Of a stretch of DNA of 64,000 nucleotides, positions 34,646 through 46,367 are shown one piece after another. The stretch is from the NCBI RefSeq assembly GCF_000002985.6, contig NC_003282.8, positions 15,562,001-15,626,000 on the forward strand, in the 5' to 3' direction. Position 1 is the stretch's first letter, and every line of letters starts with the position of its first letter. Below the pieces are notes generated by a model. That model worked only from the letters and a program-made list of their open reading frames with translations, was not told the origin of the DNA and ran no database searches. The stretch is from Caenorhabditis elegans (taxonomy: Eukaryota > Nematoda > Chromadorea > Rhabditida > Rhabditidae). Made by a program: the position numbers and the translations under genes.

Positions 34646-35315
34646 GCATCCAGTGTATAATTGTGACATCAATTATCTGTATATTTGAGACAACATTTCT
34701 TCATTTTTTTTGCAATAAATATTAATTCCGCTAGTTTTAATAGAAAACCATTAGAAGCAATTATTAGATCTTTTTTCAAAATTCTGATATTATACAAATA
34801 ATGAAACAGTGAGATTTTTGAGATTGAAAATTTTCTGGTAACATAAGTCGACGTAATGCATTTTCAGGTGTTTCTAAAAAAAGCGGAAAGTGAACACATT
34901 TTCATTACTTTGAGAAAAATTAAATTGATTCAAATATTGAGTTAGCATAAATTTCTGAACTAAAAAGAACTCACTGAAACATTTTTTGTTGATCATTTCT
35001 GAAAATTGGATACTGACTCATATTTTCCAATTATAAAATGTACGTGAACAAAGAGAAACCTACAAAAAACTTTCAGCAAAAAAATTTGTGTCCCGTAAAT
35101 TGTATTCAAAACCTGCTCTGCTACTCTTTCAACTAAAAATTAAAGTAAGAAAACAAGCTAAGACAATAGTGTTTGCCTTGTAATTTTAAAACTCTAATGT
35201 AAAACAGTGAAAACAAAATGTCACTTTTTTAATAAACATACCAATTGGTTCTTGGTTCTAGTCTACCTGCAGAAATAATCACAAGCTTTACAGTAGGTAT
35301 GTGATATAATTTTTT
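34646..35315. repeat. 3' flank of copy 4, diverged copy of the copy 1 flank
   Basis: Aligns with 18420-18830 at landmarks such as TCTGAACTAAAAAGAACTCA, ATTGGATACTGA, CCTACAAAAAAC and CAAGCTTTACAGTAGGTATG. It is cut at about 35315 by the RTE element and resumes at 38612. One 21U-type core (minus) at 34802. Confidence 0.75.
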
Positions 35316-35675
35316 CCTCTCTTTCTGTACTTAGCCTCTTCGTGGCGAAAGGGATCAACAGATAACCACTTCAACAAACTCGATGATTTCGTCACATCGA
35401 GAGTGGCTTGGTTTGGAACCAAGTGCAAATTATCTGGCCAAGAAGTACACCGTCTCACGCAGGCCAGAGGTAGTGTCGAATACTCTCTGTCCGGGCGGCT
35501 CTAGATTGGCTTAGCAGGTCATTATAGAGTATCTAGAGACACAACTTTTGCTCTAAACAGCAACCCATCCTGCCTCAGTCCTCCGCATCCGGCCTCTGCA
35601 AAGGGAAAGACAGTTCCTGGAGCACGTCGGAAGAGGCGATCTAATCTCGGAGTCCAAACCATCTGTCAATCGGAC

Positions 35676-36461
35676 TTGGAAATTAAGAAGCCGCGGGACA
35701 AAACAAGAAGAACTGACTATCGCGTGTGCACCTTCAACTGCAGGTCCTTGTCTTCGGATGATCGACTTGCTGAGCTGCTAGAAGAGACGAGGCGAATCCA
35801 ATTCGACGTCATAGGATTGTGTGAAACCAAGCGAGCAGCCGAAGCACACTTGATACATCAGGACGGTACCGGTGTCTTCTTAGGCAAACGGAATGAAAGT
35901 TCTGTATCCGGAGGGGTCGGCTTCATAGTTCGAAGCACCCTCCTTCCCAAAATCGTAGAAGTACGATTTCTCAGTCACCGCATCGGCTTACTCACCTTCA
36001 AAGTGAGCCGAAAATTCAACTGCACGGTGATTCAAGTCTATGCTCCAACTGCGGACTCAGACCTTGAGGAAATCTGCGACTTCTACGACAGTGTCGAAGA
36101 CGTCTTCAGAGAGTGCCGAAGCAAGTATAAACTTGTTATCGGCGACTTCAACGCTCGAATGGGATGCAGACAAAACAACGAAAGGTACATTGGCCCCCAT
36201 GCCATGGAACCAAGAAATGATACTGGAGAGCTTCTCGCAACATTTTGTGAAACCAACCGTCTGTGGCACACGAACTCTATGTTCAAAAAGCCTATGCACA
36301 AACGGTGCACTTTCGTCAGTCCGACGGGAATCACAGACACGAAATTGACCACATTCTGGCCAATGGAAAGTTTGCCACAGATACCACCGTACTCCCCTCT
36401 TTCACAAATGGTAGCGACCATAGGTTACTCCGCTGTAACCTCCACTTCAACAATTGCCTAG
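35676..36461 (+). pseudogene. RTE endonuclease domain, broken frame
   Basis: The open frame of 261 codons has the APE-type endonuclease motifs in order: TFNCRSL, GLCETKR, YAPT and GDFNARMG. The last motifs (HEIDHIL and SDHR) continue in another frame from about 36330 (open frame 36263-36751), so a one-base change separates them. The domain nicks target DNA to prime reverse transcription in this family. The first codon of the open frame is TTG, so the true start is uncertain. Confidence 0.85.
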
Positions 36462-36707
36462 CAAAGTTGGAGCAGGTCAGACGGAGAAAACCTCCGAAAA
36501 GAGTGTTGGACCCGGCGATTGCTTATGCAATCTCAGCGACAGTCACGGTTCAGAGTGATCCTGATTTAGATATCGACTATGATAATCTGATTCAGTCACT
36601 AAAAGAACTCCAAGACCAAGCTATCGTTCGACCGGCCAACCACTCATCCAACAGACTTTCGGAGGAAACCCGAAAACTGCTGAACAAAAGACGTTTTATG
36701 GATAGAA

Positions 36708-38339
36708 ATGATCCTCAATTCAAATTCAAATATTTCAGACAAATGTCGTGAAGCAGTCCAGAAAGACCATGAAGCTTTTGCCAGTACTCGCCTTCTATCT
36801 GCTGCGAACCAGGAAAAGCGTTTGAAAAGAGTTGCTAGGGACATCAACGATTATAAGTCAGTTATCCCATGCCTCAAATCAACCTCTACTGGTGAAAGAA
36901 TCACTTCCAGGGTGAAAATGGAGCAGGAGATTGAGAAGTTCTACACGGAGCTCTTCAAAAGCGCTGTGAGCAACTCTCAAACATCTTCAATACCCGCCAC
37001 GGCAACTCCACCGCCGTTTCTCCCGGAAGAAATTCGTCATGTTCTCCGTTCCTTCCCGAATGGTAAAGCTGCAGGCCAAGACAAAATCACTGCAGATTTC
37101 TTGAAATCTTGCCACGATAACGTCATTGACCTGATAACGGATCGATTCAACAGGTACCTCCACAGCAGAAATGTACCGAAACCCTGGAAAACCTCCAAAA
37201 CCACTCTCATCTTCAAGAAAGGTGACCGTGAGAATTTGGAAAACTATAGGCCCATCTGCCTACTACCCGTACTCTAAAAAGTATTCACTAAGTGTCTGCT
37301 TAATAGAATGCGAAGATCCCTTGATGAGGCTCAACCTGTCGAGCAGGCCGGATTCCGACGATCTTTCTCTGCGATCGATCACATCCACTCGCTCCAAAGA
37401 CTTCTTGAAGTCGGCAGGGAATACCAGATCCCACTGACACTTGTCTTCATAGATTTCAAGAAGGCATTTGACAGTGTTGAACACCAGGCAATCTGGAAAA
37501 GTCTCGACGAGCAAGGTGCAGATGGAGCCTATATTGATCTACTGAAAGAGTGTTATAAAAATTGTACCACAAACTTTACCCCATTCCACAGGCCAGTCAC
37601 AGTACCAGTGACCAAAGGAGTTCGACAAGGAGACCCCATCTTTCCGAATCTCTTCTCCGCTTGCCTCGAACACGTTTTCCGAAAGCTTTCCTGGATTGAA
37701 TTGAAAGGAGAAGCTGAGGATTACGATACGATCCCTGGAATGAGAGTGAATGGCAGAAATCTAACGAACCTTAGATTTGCTGACGATATTGTGCTCATCG
37801 CCAATCATCCGAATACTGCCAGCATAATGCTCCAAGAACTCGTACAAAAATGCTCTGAAGTAGGTCTCGAGATCAATACTGGGAAGACGAAAATCTTGCG
37901 AAACCGATTCGCTGACCCCAGTAAAGTCTACTTCGGTAGCCCTTCCCCCACCACCCAGCTCGACGACGTCGACGAGTACATCTACCTCGGTCGTCAAATC
38001 AACGCCCAAAACAACTTGATGCCGGAAATCCACCGAAGACGTCGAGCAGCCTGGGCTGCATTCAATGGAATCAAGAACACCACCGACTCCATCACCGACA
38101 AGAAGATTCGTGCGAATCTGTTTAACTCAATTGTCCTTCCAGCGCTCACCTACGGTTCAGAAGCCTGGACATTCACCAAAGCTCTATCCGAACGAGTACG
38201 AATCACACATGCCTCCCTAGAAAGACGGCTTGTTGGAATAACACTCACCCAACAACGAGAGCGAGATCTCCATCGAGAAGACATTCGTACGATGTCTCTA
38301 GTCAGGGATCCGCTCAATTTCGTGAAAAAAGGAAGCTAG
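36708..38339 (+). pseudogene. RTE reverse transcriptase domain, interrupted
   Basis: The frame opens at about 36708 and continues to 38339 with one stop at 37275-37277 following NYRPICLLPVL. Reverse transcriptase blocks are clear: FPNGKAAGQDKI, WKTSKTTLIFKKGD, LVFIDFKKAFDSVEH (motif A), GVRQGDP (motif B), RFADDIVLIA (motif C, the FADD form) and GLEINTGKTK. The C-terminal WAGHVARRKDGRWTTL segment follows in another frame after about 38330 and carries a stop at 38462. Catalytic residues are still present in the surviving blocks. Confidence 0.88.
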
Positions 38340-38611
38340 GATGGGCTGGACACGTTGCGAGAAGGAAAGACGGAAGATGGACCACGTTGATGACAGAATG
38401 GCGCCCATATGGATGGAAAAGGCCTGTTGGAAGGCCGCCGATGCGATGGACTGATTCGCTGTGAAAGGAGATCACCACTCGTGACGCAGACGGAGAAGTC
38501 ATCACCCCCTGGTCCACTATAGCCAAGGACCGAAAAGAATGGCTTGCTGTGATCCGCAGGAATACCACGAATTCCTGAAGAACGGATCGTCTAAGTAACT
38601 AAGTAAGTAAG

Positions 38612-38833
38612 TTGGAAATCATACACAATATTTTAGCATACATTCGAGTGAAGACAACGGGCACGTAAAATACATTTTTTTTCTATGTCTAATTTTTAGT
38701 CCTGGTTGAAACCGTATTTATTTGCAGAATAATTTAAATTTTTCAAAAGACAAAACCGAACAAACTTGACTAATAGGAGTGCAATTTTTGAGTTTTCTAA
38801 TTCTGTGAGCGGCAGATTCATGTTTTCATAAAT
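38612..38833. repeat. 3' flank of copy 4, continued after the RTE
   Basis: TTGGAAATCATACACAAT, TTGAAACCGT and TAGGAGTGCAATTT match, diverged, 18835-19045 in the flank of copy 1. Similarity fades after about 38833. Confidence 0.7.
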
Positions 38834-40590
38834 CACTATTCACTAAATCAATCAATCAAAAAAAAATCAATAACATAAATCAACAGACCACTATTTTTTT
38901 AATTTTCCTAAAATAAATCAATTACTTGAAATAGTAAAAACTGACAAAAATTAACGTTTTGCTATAAATTAAAATGAAACGAAATCTTTGTAATTTTTGT
39001 AGTTTATTTTTGGAGAGAATTATTTTCATGTTCCATTTGAGTCATTATTAATAAAACCCAAAAAAAAGTTTTTTTTAATTTTAAATATTAAAGTAGAAAA
39101 AATAACAAAAATCTGAAAATTCAAAATTTCCAAAAAAAATTTTAAAGGGGTATTAAGGGACCATCAGTTCTTGAGAATGCCTACTTTCTGGCGCGAAACG
39201 AGCAGCAGAGAGAGAGCGTGCGGCAAAAAGAGATTTAGGTATTTTCGCTACGAGATATTACCGCGCCAAAACGGTAGGCATTCTCATGATCTCATGGTTT
39301 CTTAATAAATTCCCGCGTTTATCATTTTTACCAGTAAAAAGTACATCCTATATGTAGTTTTTTTTTGCAAGGTTTCCAAAAGGAGCGCGACTTCTTATTT
39401 TTGAAGGAATTCAAACTGGAACATCAATTCTTTTTTTTTTCAATTTCAGACTATTTTAAATATTTCGAAGCAACATACTCATTCACGATCACTGAGAGAC
39501 ATTTAAGTAAAGATTGGCAATATTGACGGCATCAAGCAACCGGTTTTGTGTTTATTATTAAACACTATAAGAAACAGGAAAAATTTTGAAATTTTCTAAT
39601 GTTTTTTTTTGTATTTTTTTAAATGTATTTTCAATGTGAAACTGACCTAACTAAAATTAAACTACATGAACATTCAAAATTATGTGCAAAAAAGTCCTTA
39701 AATTGCACGACTATTATAAACCAATCTGGAAACTCTCTATAGAGATCTCTACATTGATATGATCTCATCATATTGATTCCATCAAATTTAAAATATATTC
39801 AACTAATTTGAAACTAATTTGAAACAAGAACTATATTGATTTTTAGCAAAAATAATTTATGTGAATTATTCTTAAAAATAAATATTTTTCCAAAAACTAA
39901 AGAAGATTATTTTTTCAACGTGTCATGGAGATTTATAGAATAAAGTTTTTAACAGGGTTTTCTTCAATTACTAAAGATGATACTCATAAGATTATGACGA
40001 TCTCTTGAAAATTTCGTAGAATGTATTAGGTTTGCCAAAGTAATAATATTACATTACTATCACATATTTATGGGCAAGCTGAAACATTAGAAATTTTTAA
40101 ATTCATAATTTTTGTTCATAATTTTTGTAAAGTGTTTAATTTTTTTGATTGAGTATTCTTCCAACAATAATATTGTTTTGATACTTCACAATTAACAAAT
40201 TGAATTGTTTTTCTACTGGATATTTTAAGCAAATTAATGAAAAAATTAACGTTGCAAGCTTTGATCATTGAATGTTTGATTCAAATATGGCAGGATTTAT
40301 ATGAACATCATGAAACATGTTTTTTTTCGAGAGAATTTTTAGGAGCACACCAAGTTTCAGGAAAATTGTTAATTATTCTATACAGGGTGTAATTCAAGTT
40401 TGAAATAAGGTTGCATAGTGACCTGGTTCCAAATCCTAACAGCTTGACTATTGGCCTGCGGAACCCACAAAACGTCTGCCGCTGTTACCTTTTCAAATTA
40501 CATTTTTTCTGAATTTATTAATTTTACTTGTAAGGAAATATAAAATTGGTGGATTTTTCAAAAATGTAGATATAACTTTAAATTTCTGTA
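38834..40590. other. AT-rich intergenic DNA
   Basis: No protein gene supported. Apart from the MITE at 39153, it holds a diverged repeat fragment near 40405-40490 (GGAACCCACAAAACGTCTGC), related to those near 22950 and 51050. Confidence 0.45.
39153..39305. mobile_element. MITE with imperfect ~45 bp inverted ends
   Basis: The left end reads TTAAGGGACCATCAG, then TTGAGAATGCCTAC and GGCGCG. The right end, inverted, reads TTAAGAAACCATGAG, then ATGAGAATGCCTACC and GGCGCG. Total about 153 bp; the core between them is GC-rich (GAGAGAGAGCGTGCGGC). The target duplication is ambiguous (TTAA or TAA), so the superfamily is not assigned. Confidence 0.7.
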
Positions 40591-40591
40591 A

Positions 40592-43500
40592 CTGTTTCAT
40601 TAAGTTGATTTAATTGAGCGACAAAATGCAATATTCACTCGCAGCTGAAAGATGTTTTGAAACTAACTAATTGCTAGTTTTAAAGAACAATTATTACCAA
40701 AATTGATTTTTCCAAAAATAAAAATATTTTTCAGAAAAAATTTGTGTGAATGATAGGATATAACTGCAATTTTAAATAAATGTAATAAAAATATTTATTT
40801 ATTTCTAACATTACTTTATTCTGAAATGAGTTGAAAATTTGCAAAGAAAAAATTTCAAAAAAAAAAGTTAACTGTTTCACCAACTGCTCATAATCGTTTA
40901 ACATTTGATAAAAATAATATCTGTTTTATCCTGTAAAAAAACTTGCGTGTAGGAAAAGAAATAAACGTAATATCACTCAAGTTCTATCATGAATTTCATC
41001 TCATGTTTCACAGAACTGACAAATTTGGGAATATTTCAGTTGAGCTATTGGGTAATGAAGTTAAAAAAGTTTTATTTTTCAGGTGAAAAAGGCCAATGAA
41101 ATCCCAAAATAATTCTGGTTAAGGACGTTTTTTTTTTTAAATTGTGAACGTTTTTTAAATCAAAACAAAAAGTGCAAAAATGCATGTTAATGTGATTTCA
41201 CAACACACTTCAAAAAATTTAACTTTCACTAAATGTTTCAATTAGTTTTTATATTCACACATGCTTCTGATTTGGAATTATCATCTTGTTCAACTTAAAA
41301 AAAATGATGATGAAATTATTATACATTAGCAGTAAAAGAGGACAGGCTACACAGTGTGTTAGTTTTATTTTCAAAAAGATTCACTTTCATCACAGCTGAT
41401 CATAGCTCCAAAATACTGAATCAATTCAAAAACAGAAAAATGAATTTGAAAATTCACAACTTTTTCTGCATTTATCTGACTAGTTTCATCAAAAAACTTC
41501 CAATTAACTAGAAAAATAACGATTTTAAATACAATTAGTTTCAAAATTCGCTCTCTTCGACAATTTTTCTTTGGAATTTCAGACAATGTTTCACTTAGGT
41601 TTCATATTGGAGTAAACTTTTTTTTTAAAGGCTGTTTGCTTTCTTTTTTAGAAATTCTCATCAAATCATTAGAAAAATATTCACATACTTTTTGAACAAA
41701 AAAAAATTGAAAACTGTGTGTTGTTAAATGCTCTCTAGCTGATCGCAATATAAAAATATTTTGATTCAATATTCAATTTTTTTGAAATTTAAAAACATTT
41801 TTCTGACAACTCTTTCAACAAGTTGATATAGTTTGAAAAAAAATAACAAAGTAATTTTCTCGTCTCAATTACTTGAAATTTCTGAATTCAACATGATTAA
41901 ATTTCTCTCAAATTCCCATTTTTCATTTCATGAGTCAGAAATTGTCAATGTCAATTTCTTAAAAATCAACTGTTTCACCAACTCTTCATTATCGCTTAGC
42001 ATTCGCCCAAAACTAATTCTTCTCTTTTTTAAATCCTTTAATTCTTTTTAAATCCAATATTGTAAGTACTATAAATCCCAATAATATTTACTTTAAAAAA
42101 CGCCATTTGAGAAAGATAACATTCTGGATCATAGCTATTACGTATAAATTTCAGCCTTACATAAATTTTTTAGCAAACTGATTATTTAAAAAATGTTATT
42201 TTAAATAAAAGTGATGATATTTTACAGGAAAATTATTAAAATAAAAAATAATAATAAAAAATAAAAAGTTCGAAATAATGAAAATAAAATTTTTCAAATT
42301 CAAAAAATTCCTGGAGGTATGGGGAATCGAACCCCAGACTTCTCGCATGCAAAGCGAGCGCTCTACCCCTGAGCTATACCCCCGGACGTTAAAATTGGTT
42401 TGCGGAGCTGTCTCGAGCATCAGGATTATTTGAACATAATTTTCACGAGATAGCGACAAATTTTTTATTTTATTTCTAAGACTCTAAATACGGTTTTAAT
42501 AACTTTTTTTAAATAAATTGAATTTGTTTAGTTTCAATTTAAGTATCCAATTAAAAGAAAATGATGATGAACAATTTTTGAAACAAGAATGTTATGTTAC
42601 GAAAATTATCCAATTTTCAAATTTTTGTTCAATGCCTAACTATTACTGTTTCAGAAAATCAATTAATACGAATGATAATAAGTGAACAATTGGTTATTCC
42701 TCTTTTGTCGGTTTTCGAAAAATCACAATTGTTAAGTTAAGGTAACAATATTTTCCTTAAATATCTTTGTCTTAGATTAAGAAAGTAAAACAAATACCGA
42801 TTTTTTTGGAATTCTAACGGTCGCTAAGTTTTGGCGCAAGTTTTACTAAATTTTTTTTTCGAATATGAGTGTTAACAGAATTCGTTAAGTATATTGATAG
42901 TTCTCTACAATTGTTCATGTTTTGTTCATTCAAAAAAATTTTTTGTAAAAAAATCCACATTTCAATGATAAATTGTATTATCACAAAGCTAAATTAATGA
43001 AGTGAAACATGTGAAAAATGCATTGCGAAACTTGTTAGATGTCGAACCAAATTTTGGCATAATTTCACAGAATAGGCTTTAATCTGGACGAACATGAATT
43101 TTGTACAATTGTTGCAATTTCTTTTTTTTAATCATTACATTGCATTATATTATTTGTAGATTACTACTAGTACAAATGTAAATTTTAAAATTAAAAAAAG
43201 TTGTTAACAATTAACGACTGTTTTAGAATGTTATTAATTTCGTTCAATAACCATTTGAAGTAGTTTGATATGATTACTTAATCCATAACTATTTTGATAG
43301 AAACATTGTAAATGAAGTTTACCCATAGGATCTGCACATGTACTGCACCGAATCAAATTTTTCATCTGTTTTCTGTAGTTTGTGAATTTAGGGGTTTTTT
43401 CTTTTCAATAAAAATAAATATACTGGAATATTCAAAAAATTATTGTCAATGTCTATTATTGGTAATCAAAAAATTAAAAGTTACTGTTTCATTAAATGAA

Positions 43501-44555
43501 TAAAGTTAAATAACATCACTTACATCGTTTGGAACTAGAGGAATCTTAAATTAATTTTTTTTGCACAGTTTGTTTCAAAGATTTTAATTTTCCAGGTGGT
43601 AATTTATTGCGTTAATATACATGTTTTCACATCTGAAAATTCAATTTTCCGAGAATGTGTGATAATTGAATTTTTGCGGTGCAACCCGGTTTTTGAAATT
43701 TTTTACTGTTTCAAGTAGCTTTCAAGTTTCTGGTTTTCTCGTTCTATCTGTTTCGTCTAAAACTGTAAATTCTTTTTAAAAAACTATGAGATAAATTTTT
43801 AACTGTTTTCATTTGCTTTCAAGTCAAACTGAAATACCCTAATTTGATTGCAAGGATTTTGGTGATAATCTTTTGTTAATAAATTTCCTCATATTTCTCA
43901 GTTTTATTGATTTTTCAAAAGTTTCGCTGACAATTTGTTGGCTGTCCTTAATATCAATTGCTAGTGGGTTATTCTTAAACTCATTTTGTACCACTCTTAT
44001 TCAAACCTAGAAAAATTTATTAAAAAAACCATTGTTCCTTAATCTGTGGAGTATTTCGAGACTAGTTTCAATTCACAAAAAAATACTGTTTCACACTTTT
44101 CTCATTACTACGAGTAAATTAGAAGAAAAACAATGTATCTATATTAAACGAAATATTTTAAACAAATTGAAATCTCAAATAAACTTTTTTTTGAATTTTT
44201 GCAATAATAATTGAAGTAAGAACTGTACTGTTTTTTACTGTTTCACCCAGTTTTCAAATTCACGTTAAAAATTCACGTTAATGAAAATGAATTAAACAGT
44301 AATCCACAGGAATTTAAATATTTGTTGAATGTTTTATTAAAAAGTAATCATTAAGTTAGTATAACCAGGCAGCAAAATTTTTAAAAATTTGTTCTTCGGC
44401 AGTTTTTCTTGTAACTGTTTCAACATGTTGTTTAAAAAAATTTAAACGAAAACAATACATTTACATTCAGAATATCCATAACTTTTCAACATCATAGCTA
44501 AAACTAATCGTTTTTCGAGAGAGCAATTTCTTCAAAAAAAAAATCAACTGTTTCA
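40592..44555 (+). promoter_or_regulatory. Array of 21U-RNA promoter motifs, plus strand
   Basis: Exact CTGTTTCA cores begin at 40592, 40872, 41970, 42646, 43484, 43706, 44086, 44238, 44415 and 44548, every one on the plus strand. The units at 40872 and 41970 are alike well beyond the core (AACTGTTTCACCAACT, then TCAT.ATCG.TTA), showing that one derives from the other or both were homogenised. Expected products are 21-nt RNAs starting with U about 40 nt right of each core. No protein gene is supported between 40590 and 45100; short frames at 41833 and 43312 have no supporting context. Confidence 0.75.
42312..42383 (-). tRNA. tRNA-Ala (anticodon UGC)
   Basis: A 72-nt minus-strand sequence folds as a complete tRNA. 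The acceptor stem GGGGGTA pairs with TACCTCC (one G-U), followed by discriminator A. The D stem is GCTC/GAGC, the anticodon stem CTCGC/GCGAG with loop TTTGCAT (anticodon TGC), the T stem TGGGG/CCCCA with loop TTCGATT. A and B box promoters are intact within the D and T arms. No intron. It decodes GCA alanine codons (and probably others by wobble). A T-rich run follows on the minus strand, as expected for an RNA polymerase III stop. It sits inside a plus-strand piRNA motif array. Confidence 0.95.
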
Positions 44556-44903
44556 CCTACCTTTTATTAATGCTAACAAATCATTCAAAAACGATTGGGG
44601 TAAACTTGAGGGAAATTTTGTTAAGTTAAGAAACGTGCGATGAAATGTTGCTGTTTCTCGTAGAAAATATATTATTTTCACGTTTTCACCAGATATTTAG
44701 TTTGCGGAGGTAATTTCAAAAAAATTTCTTCTTGGTTATTTAACGCTTATTTAACGTAAAATCACATTTTTTAATAGAAAGTCGATTCCGTTTTCGGTCG
44801 TGTTCAAATCCAGTTAATGCAATTCAGGCTATTGCTACGTACTTTTTCAAGAAGGTTTTATATTTTGAGAAAAGTTTGGAAATTGTTAAAATTCCTAAAC
44901 TTT

Positions 44904-44928
44904 AAACTAAACTAAACTAAACTAAACT
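44904..44928. repeat. (AAACT)n microsatellite
   Basis: Five tandem AAACT units (TTTAAACTAAACTAAACTAA and on). No function seen. Confidence 0.8.
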
Positions 44929-46119
44929 TTCAGAATTTTTTTTTGATATTCTAAAATACCCAGAAATACATTTTTTGTGATAAATTCGAATGTGAAGTTA
45001 TTGTCCTTGAAAACTCGAATTCTGCAACAAAATCAATTTTAAATAGGACATTTTTCTGAACAAACAGTATGTATAAAAAAAAAGTTTGTCTGATAAACTA
45101 GTAAAAAATAGTTTATTCTCCAAAATGCTTATTTTGAAAAAGTGAAACAGTTGACGATTTTATTCCGAACACCTTGAGTACTTAATTGTTCAATTAAACT
45201 GAATGTTCTTAACTAAAATCACATTTTGGAATGCTTCAAGATCAAATTTAGTGGAACGAGCCACAGAAATGTAAAGTTTTTTAGAAAATTGAAAATACAG
45301 AAATTTTAACTGTTTCAAAAAAAGCTCAAATTGTATTTGAAAAAAATGTTTGCAATATTCATGTTTCGAAAAACTAATCTCAAAACTCCAATAATAAATA
45401 TTGTCCAATTGTTTAATATACCTTAAAAATTCCCCTGTTTTAAGTTGTTCATTTTTAGACAGTTGAAATTCGAGTAATCAATATGATCAGGCATCCTAAA
45501 CTCGTTTAGTAAATTCTTTCTGATTTACTGTTAATTGTGAAATAGTCAAATGTTTAGTCAATGTGTCAATAATTTTTAAAACATCTCTTTCTCAAAAAAT
45601 ATTATTTTCAGTATACAAATTTCGGTTTCACTGTAATATTTAAAAAAACAGAAAAGTTGTACCACCATTAAAACTTGATGTTTTGCGTTAAATTTGAAAA
45701 AAGTAATGAAAATGCACAAAATTCAAAGTTAGTAGCAATTGAGACAGTTTCAAAAATATTAGAATTTGCTTTGAAATAGATACCTTACAACTTTGTGTTG
45801 ATTTAAAACTAGCAGCACTTCATATATTTAATGACCAATTTTGAGAATTCAGTTTCTTTATACTTAAGCATTCCACACCCAACAAATGTGTCCTATGAAA
45901 ACTGTTTTTTTGTATGTGTAATAAATATTTATACTTGAACATTTAGAACCTCCAAAATTAATTTAAAAGTTTGTTTTAATTTTCGGTTGTTTGTAAAAAT
46001 TTTATTCCGGCAGTCTGAGTGATAATCGAAACAACCCCGCAAACTTGTTTGCCCAAAGCATATCAAAAAATATTTTATAATCATTTAGAAGAACTAATGC
46101 GACAGATTTTCCGTAAATT

Positions 46120-46325
46120 CACACGATCTGAAATTTGCCGAATTTGCCGAATTTTGCCGAAAATTTGCCGTTTGCCGTGCGGCAAACGGCGTCGGAAAAA
46201 AATTGCCAAGCTCGGCAAATCGGCAATTGCTGGTTTTTTAAAATTTGCCGAATTCGGCAAATCGGCAAATTTGCCGAGCTCGACAAGTCGGCAATTTTCG
46301 GCGAATCGGCAAATTTGCCGCACAC
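46120..46325. repeat. TTTGCCG/CGGCAAA repeat in the palindrome spacer
   Basis: A dense run of AATTTGCCG and TCGGCAAAT units with an inner hairpin (TTTGCCGTGCGGCAAACGGC). Same family as the clusters near 425, 775 and 14785. Confidence 0.8.
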
Positions 46326-46330
46326 CCCTG

Positions 46331-46367
46331 ATGCAAAGCGAGCGCTCTACCCCTGAGCTGTACCCCC
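46331..46367 (-). pseudogene. tRNA-Ala(UGC) 5' half fragment
   Basis: On the minus strand, 37 nt match positions 1-37 of the intact tRNA at 42312-42383 (one difference, C for T at position 8) and stop precisely at the end of the anticodon loop (CTTTGCAT). The D arm is intact; the 3' half is absent. It lies at the edge of the palindrome spacer, 4 bp from the right arm. It cannot form a tRNA, but the A box is present. Confidence 0.85.

Larger units (their letters stand above)
35316..38611 (+). mobile_element. RTE-type LINE (RTE-1-like), 3.3 kb, degenerate
   Basis: A non-LTR retrotransposon of about 3296 bp. The 3' end is CTAAGTAACTAAGTAAGTAAG-like, the short tandem tail typical of RTE elements. 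The bounds come from the uninterrupted paralogous site near 18830: flanks TTTTTT and TTGGAAATCAT join up there. It has an untranslated leader (to about 35675), an apurinic endonuclease domain, a reverse transcriptase and a C-terminal region with GHVAR, RWT and GRPPMRW motifs. The reading frame changes near 36330, 36735 and 38330, and in-frame stops lie at 37275 and 38462, so this copy cannot make the full protein. Its G+C content and codon use differ sharply from the surroundings. Full-length structure with few lesions suggests a fairly recent insertion. Confidence 0.92.

Noticed and set aside
42196-42459. 87-codon minus-strand frame
   Set aside because: It overlaps the tRNA-Ala gene and includes its translation; the tRNA explains the conserved-looking sequence.
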